In this document: piece after piece, positions 1 to 8,240 of the stretch
How the letters are laid out: every line of letters starts with the position of its first letter
Numbering within the stretch: the first letter of the stretch is position 1
Assembly (NCBI RefSeq): GCF_005503535.1
Contig: NZ_SCNN01000003.1
Location: forward strand, 186,001 to 250,000
Direction: 5' to 3'
From: Mesorhizobium comanense
GTDB taxonomy: Bacteria; Pseudomonadota; Alphaproteobacteria; Rhizobiales; Rhizobiaceae
Length of the DNA: 64,000 nucleotides
Notes under the pieces: model-generated
Databases searched by the model: none
Seen by the model: the letters and a program-made list of their open reading frames with translations, nothing else
Told to the model about the DNA's origin: nothing
Position numbers and translations under genes: made by a program

Positions 1-2901
1 AACAACACCAACGCGACGGTCGCCTTCACCAATGGCGGGCTGGTCATCACCACCAACACTGGCCCGGCCTTCTACGCCACCGGCAGCGGCACCGTCAGCG
101 TCACCAAGGACGGTGGCGCCGACAACACGATTTCGACCAGCGGCGGCGGCGCCGTCTACATGAGCGGGGTGATCGTTGGCAGCAGCGGCGTGAATTTCGC
201 CTCCACCAGCAACAGCACCGCCAGCGCCAGCAACAACAGCAGCGTCGTCCTCACCAACGTCACCGGTTCCGGCACGATCAATCTGGGCACCGGCACGCTG
301 GTCGGCGGCTCGCTCGCCGTGATCAATGTGACCGGCGGCAGCGCCAACCTGACCTATTCGGGCAATATCAACGAGGCGATCGCCGGCCAGGCGATGGTGT
401 CGGTCTCGGGCGGCCACACCGGCACGATCACCTTCAACACCGGCACGCTGTCGGCCACCAATGGCACCGGCCTGCAGTTCAACAACGCAAACGGCGCCTA
501 CCATTTCAACGGCACCACGACGCTGAACGGCGGCGATGCAGGCGTCGACATCCTCGGCGGCTCGACCGGCACGTTCAGCTTCGGCACCGGCGCCTCGATC
601 ACCAGTCCGAGTGGCATCGCCTTCAACGTCGTCGGCGGCAGCGCCAGCGTCACCTATGCCGGCACGATCACCCAGGCCACGGCCAGCCAGCGCATGATTG
701 CGATAACCGACACGACCGGCGGCGCCATCAGTTTCACCACGGCCGTGGCGAACGGGCTCAACAACTCGGCCGCTACCGGTACCGGCATCCTGATCGATGG
801 CGCCGCCGGCAACGTCACCGTCAACAATGCCAGCCTGACCGGCGCGCGCGGCATCACCATTCTTGGCGACGCCGCCAACAACGCCACTGGCACCTTCACC
901 TTCAACAATGTCGCGATCGATACCGCCACCGGCGCCACCAACCATGCCTTCGTGATCGACGGTGACCAAGGCACGCCGACCAACAATGATGTCAGCGCCA
1001 CGATCAATCTTAACAATGTCGACATCACCAATCCTGGCGGCAATGTCGTCAACATCCAGGGCATGGGTGGCGGCTCGGTCAATTTCGACGCCAACAGTTC
1101 GATCAACCGAAACGACGGTGGCCTCGGCATCGTCGTCACCAGCAATGCCGGCGGCACGATCAATTTCGGCGGCTCGACGAAGACACTTTCGACAGGAACC
1201 AACAACGCCGTCGATTTGACCAACAATGGCGGCGCGACCATCAACTTCACCAATGGCGGGCTGGCGATCACGACCAGCAGCGGCACCGGCTTCAACGCCA
1301 CCGGCGGCGGCACGGTGACGGTGCAGGGCACCGGCAACACCATCACGTCCACTACTGGCACTGCGCTGAACGTGGTCAACACGACAATTGGCGGTTCCGG
1401 GCTTACGTTCCAGAGCATTTCGTCGAACGGAGCCGCCAACGGCATCGTGCTCAATAATACCGGCCTCGCCGCCGGAAACGGCGGCCTGACGGTGACCGGC
1501 ACAGGCACGACGGCAGGGTCTGGTGGTACTATCCAGAATGCAGTGCAGGGTGCACTGTTCACCTCGACGAAGAACCTTTCGCTCTCGAACATGAACTTCA
1601 CCAATGCCAACAGCGGCAACGGCACGGTGAACAACATCGACGGCCCGACATTCAACAGCGCCGCACAGGCTGCGATAAACATGAGCAGCGTCTCCACGGC
1701 GTCGTTCACCAACCTCAACCTCAACGGGGGCGTCCAGGTCGGCATCAACGGCCAGAACGTATCAAACTTGACGATTGCCAACTCCACGGTAACCGGCTTT
1801 GGCGACCAGGTGGGCGAGGGCAATGTCAAGCTCTGGAACCTTTCGGGCACCTCAGCGGTCACCAATTCAACATTTGGCTTCGTGCCAGGGGATACCAGCG
1901 CTGGCGAAAACCTGTTTGAAGTGCGCAACAACTCCGGCACGCTGACACTGAATGTCACCGGCAGCACCTTCCAGAACACCAGGGATTCCAGCAACGGGTC
2001 CGGGGGCATCGCCTTCACTACGACCGGCACCGCAACAGCGACCGTCAATGTTTCAAACAGCAGCTTCCTCAATATGAAGACGTCGGGCTTCGAAGGCTTC
2101 GCCAAGCAGACATCGACACTTAACGTCAACATCACGGACGGCGGCACTGCCGGCAATGGCAATACCTTCGATCCCACCGGCACCAATCAGCTCAGCCGTG
2201 CTATCGGGCTCAATGCGCAGGATACCGCACAGCTGACTTTCAACATCAACCGTAACAAGAAGATCTATGGCAGTGGCGGTCCGATCATCAACATCTATGG
2301 CCAGGATAGCGCGAATATTCAAGGCCGCATAAACAACAACGGTGACATACAAAACAACAACACGGCCGCCAATTCTATTGGAGGGCCGATCTCGATCCAT
2401 ACAAGCAGCACAGCCGCCACAGCCGTGGTCGAGATAATCGGCAACACTATTGTGAACAATGGTGGGAGTCCGTCCATCGAAGCCGATGTCGTCGGCCAGG
2501 GCGGTGCCAGTGATCATGGCACAATGGATATAACCATCATGAACAACACGCTCACATTCGCGGGTCGAAACCTGACGCAGAGCAACATATTCAATGATGG
2601 CATCTACCTGACCAGCGGAGCCAGCAATACTGACGCGACAATCTTGACCGCCAACGTCCAGGGTAACACCGTCAACGGGCTGACCGGGCCCAGCGGCAAT
2701 TTGGCATTCGTGCTCGGCAATTTCGGTGGACCAAGCGCCAACATCTATCTCGAAGGATTCAACTCAAACACCACCACGACATGGAACAGTCGTGGCAATA
2801 CGCCCACTGGGTCCGTTCTCGACAATGGGGGGGCGATCGGAGCAATACCAGGTGGGCATAATGGCGGTCACACGATAACGCCGAGCAACCCCAGTCAATA
2901 G
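1..2901 (+). CDS. Beta-strand-repeat surface protein, 3' part (5' end outside window)
   Basis: The reading frame is open from base 1, so this is the C-terminal 966 residues of a longer protein. It is dominated by Gly, Thr, Asn, Ser and Ala in short repeats of the type GTITFNTGTL, GGSATVTYAGTI and GTGFNATGGG, typical of right-handed parallel beta-helix passenger domains of large adhesins. The last third (after about base 1900) is less regular and carries longer N-rich strands such as NNNGDIQNNNT. No autotransporter beta-barrel is visible at the C-terminus; the protein ends in a Gly/His/Pro/Ser tail (GGHNGGHTITPSNPSQ). There are also no GGxGxD calcium repeats of classic type I substrates. It lies 150 bp upstream of three tail-collar genes on the same strand. 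A role in surface display or adhesion is inferred from composition and fold only. Confidence 0.75.
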   Translation, partial: NNTNATVAFTNGGLVITTNTGPAFYATGSGTVSVTKDGGADNTISTSGGGAVYMSGVIVGSSGVNFASTSNSTASASNNSSVVLTNVTGSGTINLGTGTLVGGSLAVINVTGGSANLTYSGNINEAIAGQAMVSVSGGHTGTITFNTGTLSATNGTGLQFNNANGAYHFNGTTTLNGGDAGVDILGGSTGTFSFGTGASITSPSGIAFNVVGGSASVTYAGTITQATASQRMIAITDTTGGAISFTTAVANGLNNSAATGTGILIDGAAGNVTVNNASLTGARGITILGDAANNATGTFTFNNVAIDTATGATNHAFVIDGDQGTPTNNDVSATINLNNVDITNPGGNVVNIQGMGGGSVNFDANSSINRNDGGLGIVVTSNAGGTINFGGSTKTLSTGTNNAVDLTNNGGATINFTNGGLAITTSSGTGFNATGGGTVTVQGTGNTITSTTGTALNVVNTTIGGSGLTFQSISSNGAANGIVLNNTGLAAGNGGLTVTGTGTTAGSGGTIQNAVQGALFTSTKNLSLSNMNFTNANSGNGTVNNIDGPTFNSAAQAAINMSSVSTASFTNLNLNGGVQVGINGQNVSNLTIANSTVTGFGDQVGEGNVKLWNLSGTSAVTNSTFGFVPGDTSAGENLFEVRNNSGTLTLNVTGSTFQNTRDSSNGSGGIAFTTTGTATATVNVSNSSFLNMKTSGFEGFAKQTSTLNVNITDGGTAGNGNTFDPTGTNQLSRAIGLNAQDTAQLTFNINRNKKIYGSGGPIINIYGQDSANIQGRINNNGDIQNNNTAANSIGGPISIHTSSTAATAVVEIIGNTIVNNGGSPSIEADVVGQGGASDHGTMDITIMNNTLTFAGRNLTQSNIFNDGIYLTSGASNTDATILTANVQGNTVNGLTGPSGNLAFVLGNFGGPSANIYLEGFNSNTTTTWNSRGNTPTGSVLDNGGAIGAIPGGHNGGHTITPSNPSQ

Positions 2902-3051
2902 AAAGCGCAATGTCTAGTTGTGCTGACGTGAAGAATTATCGAAATGCAATCTCAGAGAATTCTTCGCAGAAAAGTGAAATGAAATAGCTGGACAGTTCCC
3001 TTAGGGAAGGATACTTCTAGATTAAAGAAAATCGATGGTTGGAGGACGTAG

Positions 3052-3558
3052 ATGGCCGAGCCTTTTCTCTCGGAAATCAGGATTATGTCATTCGGCTTTC
3101 CTCCGAAAGGGTGGGCGCTCTGCGACGGGCAACTCCTGCCCATCAACCAGAACCAGCCACTGTTCTCGCTTCTCGGCACCACATATGGTGGTGATGGTCG
3201 CGTGAATTTTGCCCTCCCTGACATGCGCGGTCGCGTGCCTAATCATACCGGCGGTTCTGGCCATTTCCTCGGCGAGCGAGGCGGTGAACAGCAGCATACG
3301 CTCACGATTGCCGAGATGCCGAGGCATACGCACCAGGCGAGCGGGTCCGGCAACACCGGCTCGGATCAGATTCCGGCTGGCAATCTGATCGCAAATACTG
3401 CGCCGAATCTACTTTTCGGGCCGACGCAGAACCTCACCAATTTGCGACCTGACACTGTTAGCAATGTCGGTGGCAGCCAGGCGCATCCCAACATGCAGCC
3501 TTTCCTGACATTGAGTTTCTGCATTGCCCTGCAGGGCATCTTCCCCTCGCAAAACTGA
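3052..3558 (+). CDS. Phage tail collar domain protein (MdpB-like), first of three
   Basis: This 168-residue protein has the tail-collar signature: an N-terminal SEIRIMSFGFPPKGWALCDG segment, then QLLPINQNQPLFSLLGTTYGG, an ALPDMRGR motif and a C-terminal GGSQAHPNMQPFLTLSFCIALQGIFP block. Tail-collar domains occur in short tail-fibre proteins of phages; free-standing bacterial copies are called microcystin-dependent proteins and have no settled function. A strong ribosome site (GGAGG, 3041-3045) sits 6 nt before the ATG. No structural phage genes (capsid, terminase, tail tube) are nearby, so this is not a prophage remnant in any obvious way. It heads a tandem set with the two paralogues that follow at 12- and 10-bp gaps. 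Confidence 0.9.
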   Translation: MAEPFLSEIRIMSFGFPPKGWALCDGQLLPINQNQPLFSLLGTTYGGDGRVNFALPDMRGRVPNHTGGSGHFLGERGGEQQHTLTIAEMPRHTHQASGSGNTGSDQIPAGNLIANTAPNLLFGPTQNLTNLRPDTVSNVGGSQAHPNMQPFLTLSFCIALQGIFPSQN

Positions 3559-3570
3559 CGGAGACTGACC

Positions 3571-4074
3571 GTGGCACAGCCGTATGTTGGTGAGATCCGT
3601 ATGTTTGCCGGCAATTTTGCGCCCGCCGGCTGGATGTTCTGCAGCGGACAGCTTGTTCCGATCTCGGAAAACGAGACGTTGTTCAACCTGATCGGCACGA
3701 CTTACGGCGGCGACGGGCAATCGACCTTCGCTCTACCTGATCTGCGCGGTCGCCTTCCCATTCACCAGGGTAATGGCTTCACTCTTGCCCAGAGCGGCGG
3801 TGTCGAAGAGGTCACTCTGAATGTGAACCAGATGCCGATGCACAGCCACCTGTTCATCGCGTCGAACGATGTAGCGAATTCACCCAATCCGGGTAACAGC
3901 CTGATCGGCAGGTCGCCTCAGGTTAATATGTTCATCAACGCCGTTCCTTCGATTGCGATGGCCACGCAATTCATCAACGGCGTCGGCGGAAGCCAGCCGC
4001 ACAGTAATCTCCAGCCCTATCTGTGCGTGGAGTTCATCATCTCGCTGTTTGGGATTTTCCCGTCACAGACTTAA
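3571..4074 (+). CDS. Phage tail collar domain protein (MdpB-like), second of three
   Basis: The GTG start follows the upstream stop by 12 bp, with GGAG just before it. The 167-residue product repeats the family plan: GEIRMFAGNFAPAGWMFCSG, LVPISENETLFNLIGTTYGGDG, FALPDLRGRLPIHQG and a C-terminal GGSQPHSNLQPYLCVEFIISLFGIFPSQT. It is the most diverged of the three copies; it has CSG in place of CDG and a V-E-F-I-I C-terminal strand. Divergence among adjacent copies suggests different partners or a hetero-oligomeric assembly rather than a recent duplication, but that is inference. Translation is probably coupled to the first gene. Confidence 0.9.
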   Translation: MAQPYVGEIRMFAGNFAPAGWMFCSGQLVPISENETLFNLIGTTYGGDGQSTFALPDLRGRLPIHQGNGFTLAQSGGVEEVTLNVNQMPMHSHLFIASNDVANSPNPGNSLIGRSPQVNMFINAVPSIAMATQFINGVGGSQPHSNLQPYLCVEFIISLFGIFPSQT

Positions 4075-4084
4075 GAGGACACCA

Positions 4085-4609
4085 ATGGCCGACCCATTCG
4101 TCGCCGAAATCCGGATTTTTCCGTTCAATTTTGCGCCCAAGGGTTGGGCGTTCTGCGACGGGCAACTGCTGCCGGTTTCGCAAAACACCGCCCTGTTTTC
4201 GCTGCTTGGCACCACTTATGGCGGCAACGGCAAGTCGAACTTCGCCTTGCCGGATATGCAGGGCAATGCGCCAATGCATCCTGGTCAAGGTCCAGGCCTG
4301 TCCCTGCACGATCTGGGCGAGACCGGGGGCTCTGAGACGGTCACTCTGCTGCAGAGCGAAATGCCATTCCATCCACATCAGGTTTTGAGTGTGCCAGGCA
4401 ATTTCGCCGCCAACACGAACGTTCCCAGCAATACAGCGATCGGGAAGACGTCTCAGGGAAACATCTATACGCCCGCCGCGAATCTAGCGGCATTGTCAGG
4501 TCAGACCATTGCTCCGGCTGGTGGCGACCAGCCGCATAACAACATGATGCCCTACATCACACTGAGCTTCTGCATCGCGCTGCAAGGCGTTTTCCCGCCG
4601 AGAACCTGA
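4085..4609 (+). CDS. Phage tail collar domain protein (MdpB-like), third of three
   Basis: The frame stays open upstream to 3953, but the start at 4085 is preferred: AGAGGA precedes it and the product then begins MADPFVAEIRIFPF, matching the start of the first copy (MAEPFLSEIRIMSF). The 174-residue protein has APKGWAFCDGQLLPVSQNTALFSLLGTTYGG, FALPDMQGN and the C-terminal GGDQPHNNMMPYITLSFCIALQGVFP. It is closer to the first copy than to the second. The middle part, between the collar motif and the C-terminal strand, is the variable segment in all three copies, as in tail fibres where that region contacts the ligand. Confidence 0.9.
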   Translation: MADPFVAEIRIFPFNFAPKGWAFCDGQLLPVSQNTALFSLLGTTYGGNGKSNFALPDMQGNAPMHPGQGPGLSLHDLGETGGSETVTLLQSEMPFHPHQVLSVPGNFAANTNVPSNTAIGKTSQGNIYTPAANLAALSGQTIAPAGGDQPHNNMMPYITLSFCIALQGVFPPRT

Positions 4610-4637
4610 ATTCCGAGCCACAGGCAGGATCGATATC

Positions 4638-5945
4638 ATGGCCAAGAAAGCTGAACCGAAGTCGAAAGCTGCCGCGGCGAAGAAGCCCGCGCCGGCGCCC
4701 AAGGCGGCTGCCAAGGCCAGCGCGCTGACCTCCGGAGCAGCAGCCCCCTCTGCTCCAGGTGCGCCCTTCTTCGAACTGTCGCGGCTGATGGTCGTGGCCA
4801 TCAATGCTCCTGCGGGCCAGTTGATCCAGAAGGCGCAGGCCTCGCCCAACGGGGCGTGGGCTTCCGCATGGTCGCCCATCGCGCCCGGCGCCTATCTGAT
4901 CATGACCGTCGGGCTGACCAAGGACGGCCGCGTCGCGGTGGTCGCGCAGGCTTCGGGGACCGTCAACCTGTCCTTCATCACCGAGGACGCCAACCAGGTC
5001 GGGCCGATCGACAAATGGAACCCGCCCGTCAATATCGGCGCGCCGCCCGGTGTCACCAGCTATCAGAAGCTCTCGATGGCGCGGGACGTCGACGGCCGCA
5101 TCGAAATCTTCCTCACCGACAATCAGGGCCGCATCTGGTGGATCTACCAGAACCCGGACCAAATCGTGCAAGTCCAGAAGACCATCACGCCGCCGGGCAC
5201 GACGACGCCCATCGTGGTCACGGTGGACGAGCTCAGGCCGCCCGCCCAGCCGTGGAGCGCCTGGCAGCAGATCCCCGGCGGGCTGGTGGCGGTCACCGCC
5301 ATACGTCAGGCCGATGGCCGCATCGCGCTGTTCGGCATCAATTCGGGGCTGCATCTCTACCGCTGCCAGCAGGCCAAGGCGCAGGCGCTGGTCCCCGCCG
5401 ACTGGACGCAGTGGGTGCAGATCGACACTCCGGCCACCGGCCTGTTCACCGAAATGGCGCCGGTGGTCGGCCCACTGGGCGCCACCAACCTCTTCGCCAT
5501 GACGCAAGGGGGCCAGGTTCTGCACACCAAGCAACAGCCGGCCGGCTCCGACACCTGGACGGTCTGGGCGACGCCGGGATACAGCAGGGTTCCCAAATAT
5601 ACGCTGTGCGCCGGCATCCAGGGCGACGGCGACATCATGCTTGCCGCCTCCGACCAGCAGCATGTTCACTCGTTCAACGCCCAATATGACGCCGCTACGC
5701 AGAACTGGTCGGGGTGGCGCGATTTCAACGGCTCCAGCGCCAACACGCGGCTGTCGCTCGACTACAATGCCGACGGCCGGCTGGCCCTGTTCAGCATGAT
5801 CATCACCAACAACGGCACCAACGGCCTGTGGACGATCAACCAGATGCTGATGGACAGTTCCGAATGGGAATGGGCCTGGACGATGCTGGCCGACACGGGC
5901 ATCAAGCAGGCCTTGGTGGTGCGCGACCTGACGCCGCCGGTCTGA
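4638..5945 (+). CDS. Beta-propeller, PLL-like lectin candidate with basic N-terminal tail
   Basis: The 435-residue product starts with about 45 residues rich in Lys, Ala and Pro (MAKKAEPKSKAAAAKKPAPA), a disordered, histone-H1-like tail, not a signal peptide. The rest is built of roughly 50-residue units with the pattern W..W..(hydrophobic)...DGR(I/V)..F......(L/I)W.....: for example DGRVAVVAQASG, DGRIEIFLTDNQGRIWWIYQ, DGRIALFGINSGLHLY and DGRLALFSM. About seven such units fit the seven-bladed propeller of the Photorhabdus PLL lectins and the related DUF346 repeats. Sugar binding is therefore a reasonable guess but is not shown. The gene sits 28 bp after the third tail-collar gene and 4 bp before a GNAT gene, so it is likely cotranscribed. 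Confidence 0.7.
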   Translation: MAKKAEPKSKAAAAKKPAPAPKAAAKASALTSGAAAPSAPGAPFFELSRLMVVAINAPAGQLIQKAQASPNGAWASAWSPIAPGAYLIMTVGLTKDGRVAVVAQASGTVNLSFITEDANQVGPIDKWNPPVNIGAPPGVTSYQKLSMARDVDGRIEIFLTDNQGRIWWIYQNPDQIVQVQKTITPPGTTTPIVVTVDELRPPAQPWSAWQQIPGGLVAVTAIRQADGRIALFGINSGLHLYRCQQAKAQALVPADWTQWVQIDTPATGLFTEMAPVVGPLGATNLFAMTQGGQVLHTKQQPAGSDTWTVWATPGYSRVPKYTLCAGIQGDGDIMLAASDQQHVHSFNAQYDAATQNWSGWRDFNGSSANTRLSLDYNADGRLALFSMIITNNGTNGLWTINQMLMDSSEWEWAWTMLADTGIKQALVVRDLTPPV

Positions 5946-5949
5946 TCCG

Positions 5950-6498
5950 TTGATCGCTGGCAGCGCCGCACTGTCCGGCCCGTCCTATTGCACTCCGGCC
6001 TGGGACCGGTCGCGGCAGGCCGGGCTGACCTTCCGCCACGCGGCGGACGCCGACCTGCCTTTTCTGTCGCGTCTCTATGCTTCGACCCGCATGGAAGAGC
6101 TGGCAGTGACCGACTGGAGCGAGGCGCAGAAGTTCGCCTTCCTCGGCATGCAGTTCCAGGCGCAGCACGCGCATTATCACAAACATTACCCCGAAGCCGA
6201 CTGGCTGGTGATAGGCCGGGCCGGGCAGGATATCGGCCGGCTCTACATCGAGCGCTGGCCGAGTCAGCATCGTATCATCGACATTGCCTTCTTGCCCGCG
6301 CATCGCCGCAAGGGCCTGGGCGGCGCCCTGCTTCGCGACCTCATCGACGAGGCATGGGTGTCAGGCAAATCGGCATCGATCCATGTCGAGAAGAACAATC
6401 CGGCGCGGCGGCTCTATCTCGAACTCGGCTTCGCCGCCGTCGAGGACAAGGGCGTCTACGATCTCATGGCGTGCGCGCCGCCGGCTAGCAGTCCATGA
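5950..6498 (+). CDS. GNAT family N-acetyltransferase
   Basis: A TTG start 4 bp after the upstream stop gives a 182-residue protein. The GNAT core is clear: a beta-strand pair around LVIGRAGQDIGRLYIERW, motif A with IIDIAFLPAHRRKGLGGALLRDLIDEA (the R/K-G-L-G-G acetyl-CoA pyrophosphate loop), and motif B with KNNPARRLYLELGFAAVEDKGVYDLM. The substrate is unknown. Its place at the end of the tail-collar and propeller operon suggests it acetylates a component of that system, perhaps an amino sugar or a structural protein; this is inference from context. The first 20 or so residues are not part of the fold, and a later start cannot be excluded. Confidence 0.85.
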   Translation: MIAGSAALSGPSYCTPAWDRSRQAGLTFRHAADADLPFLSRLYASTRMEELAVTDWSEAQKFAFLGMQFQAQHAHYHKHYPEADWLVIGRAGQDIGRLYIERWPSQHRIIDIAFLPAHRRKGLGGALLRDLIDEAWVSGKSASIHVEKNNPARRLYLELGFAAVEDKGVYDLMACAPPASSP

Positions 6499-6534
6499 TC
6501 ATCGCGCCTCCTACATTACAATAGTCCATCCGTC

Positions 6535-6717
6535 GGCGCCGCCCCTCACCTGCCTGCCGGCATCCTCTCCCCGTATAGGGACGGGGAGAGGGAAGCTGTC
6601 ATCGACGGTCTCGCCAACTACCGACTTCGCAGTATAGCGCGCCGTCGTCACGTCCGCTCTTTCTTCCCGTCCCTATACGGGGAGAAATGCCCGGCAGGGC
6701 AATGAGGGGCAGCGCTG
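6535..6717. repeat. RIME-like intergenic palindromic mosaic element, copy A
   Basis: The two ends are imperfect inverted repeats of about 50 bp: the left end reads GCCCCTCACCTGCCTGCCGG then CTCCCCGTATAGGGACGGGG, and the right end repeats this in inverse (TCCCTATACGGGGAGAAATG then CCCGGCAGGGCAATGAGGGG). A close relative occurs at 20644-20822. Such elements are common between genes in Mesorhizobium and other rhizobia. It fills most of the 288-bp gap between the convergent GNAT and DUF6916-like genes, where it could act as a bidirectional terminator. Confidence 0.8.
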
Positions 6718-6786
6718 ACGATGGAATTGGGGCGTCCAGCCCGGTTATAGTGCGTCGGGTCCCGATGAATGTCGCCGAAGCAACCC

Positions 6787-7059
6787 CTAATTGAACACCG
6801 CTTCATAAAGCCGCCCGGCCGCGTCGGCGGCGACCGGCACGATGAAGATGTCGTGGACCGCGCCATTGCCGGCAAGGCGATAGGTCGCCTGCGGCAGGGC
6901 GATTTCGCGCGGACCCCTGAAGATGAGCGAGAAGCCGCCGTCCGGGCGCGGGCTGGACGCGATGCGGTTGACCGCGCTCAATTCGAGCGAAATCCGCTGT
7001 CCACCCGCGTCGATGGTGAACGCCTGGCCGATCGCCCGTTCGAAATCCGCCGCCATCAT
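6787..7059 (-). CDS. DUF6916-like small protein
   Basis: This is a 90-residue protein read towards the tail-collar operon. Its end, GGFSLIFRGPREIALPQATY followed by RLAGNGAVHDIFIVPVAAD and a YEAVFN terminus, matches what I recall of the DUF6916 family (GFSLLFRGP, LPQGTYRLEH, LFLVPVG, YEAVFN). From memory, DUF6916 genes often lie beside bacterial tail-collar genes, which fits here. The fold is probably an all-beta domain, and the function is unknown. Two ATG codons stand in tandem at the start; GGGTGAGG lies a few bases upstream. Confidence 0.75.
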   Translation of the reverse strand: MMAADFERAIGQAFTIDAGGQRISLELSAVNRIASSPRPDGGFSLIFRGPREIALPQATYRLAGNGAVHDIFIVPVAADAAGRLYEAVFN

Positions 7060-7325
7060 GCCGTTCGCCTCACCCTGCCTGCCTGTTCGAGCCTCTTTCC
7101 CGGAGACCGGGTTTCAGGCCGCCGATGATGCTCCAGGACAATTGCGCGGGGCAACCGTAAAATACAGTGGCGACCGTGCTTTTATGCGCGCGCGAGACAC
7201 TGTAGTACTTTGCGCCTGCGCGGGAGTCTTGGTCATGCCAAGAACAGCGCCACAAGAGGCGGCTCCGATCCTTGGGGCCCGATGCTGGGGACCGGCCCAC
7301 AGGCCGGAGGAGAAAGGGACCGACA

Positions 7326-8126
7326 ATGGCTGACAACGGGGCAACGACGGAAGCGGCGGCGAGCGAGGCCCTGCCGCTGTTCTATGCCAGGCCCGAGGCG
7401 CTCAATCCGGTGCGGCACGGCTCGCTCGGGCTGACCGCGCGCAGCGACTTTTCCTTTGCCCGCTCGGCGCATGCCATTCCGGTGGTCGCATCGGAAATGC
7501 CGGCGGCGATGCGCTCCTACCCGATCGTGTTCATCGGCTCCGGCAAGGCGCCGGTCATCATCACCGGCGTGCGCCAGAACGAGAACCTGTTCGTCGATAC
7601 CGACGGCCGCTGGACCGCGCCGCACTACATCCCCGCCTATGTGCGCCGCTATCCCTTCATCCTGGCCGAGGATCCGAAGGCCCCGGGCCGCCTGACGCTG
7701 TGCGTCGACCGGGCGAGCGACCGTGTCGTGGAACAGGTTCTTGCGCCCCTGCGCGAAGACAAGATCGCGCCCTTCTTCAACGGCACCGAACCCACCGAAG
7801 CGACCAAGCAGGCGCTCGCCTTCTGCAATCAGTTCCAGATCGATTTCAGGGCCACGCGCGAGATGGTCGAAAAGATCGACGCGCACGGCCTGTTCGCGCC
7901 GCGGCAGAGCAAGGTGACGCTGGAAGGCGGAGAAGTGCTCAACCTCACGGATTTCCAGGTCATCGACGAGGAAGCCTTCAACAAGCTGAGCGACGCGGCA
8001 TTCCTGGACCTGCGGAAATCCGGCGCGCTCGGCCTGCTCTACTGCCACCTCGCCTCGACCAACAGCTGGACATCGCTGGTGCACCAGGCCTCGCTGAGGA
8101 AGGCAGATGGGGCGAGGAGCGGCTGA
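7326..8126 (+). CDS. SapC family protein
   Basis: The 266-residue product begins MADNGATTEAAASEALPLFY. An upstream in-frame ATG at 7272 would add 18 poorly supported residues; 7326 has GGAGGAGAAAGGG just before it. Family features are LFYARPEALNPVRHGSLGL, the HAIPVVASEMPAAMRSYPIV block, the IITGVRQNENLFVDTDGRW segment and YIPAYVRRYPFIL. SapC proteins are named after a gene in the Campylobacter fetus S-layer locus and are widespread in Proteobacteria; their biochemical role is not established. No signal peptide is visible. Its place beside a surface-type beta-repeat protein and the tail-collar genes may reflect a shared link to surface layers, which is inference. Confidence 0.85.
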   Translation: MADNGATTEAAASEALPLFYARPEALNPVRHGSLGLTARSDFSFARSAHAIPVVASEMPAAMRSYPIVFIGSGKAPVIITGVRQNENLFVDTDGRWTAPHYIPAYVRRYPFILAEDPKAPGRLTLCVDRASDRVVEQVLAPLREDKIAPFFNGTEPTEATKQALAFCNQFQIDFRATREMVEKIDAHGLFAPRQSKVTLEGGEVLNLTDFQVIDEEAFNKLSDAAFLDLRKSGALGLLYCHLASTNSWTSLVHQASLRKADGARSG

Positions 8127-8240
8127 CGGCACTCGGCTGCCCGAAAGATTGCGCCAATCGGCACGATCTTTGTTAGATCCGAGCGACCGGAGGCGCAGGC
8201 TGCGATCCTTTTCGGTGCGGATCGTCCCTTGCCGCTAAAA

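Noticed and set aside
3052..4609. Prophage remnant
   Set aside because: Only tail-collar domains occur, with no capsid, terminase, portal, integrase or lysis genes nearby.
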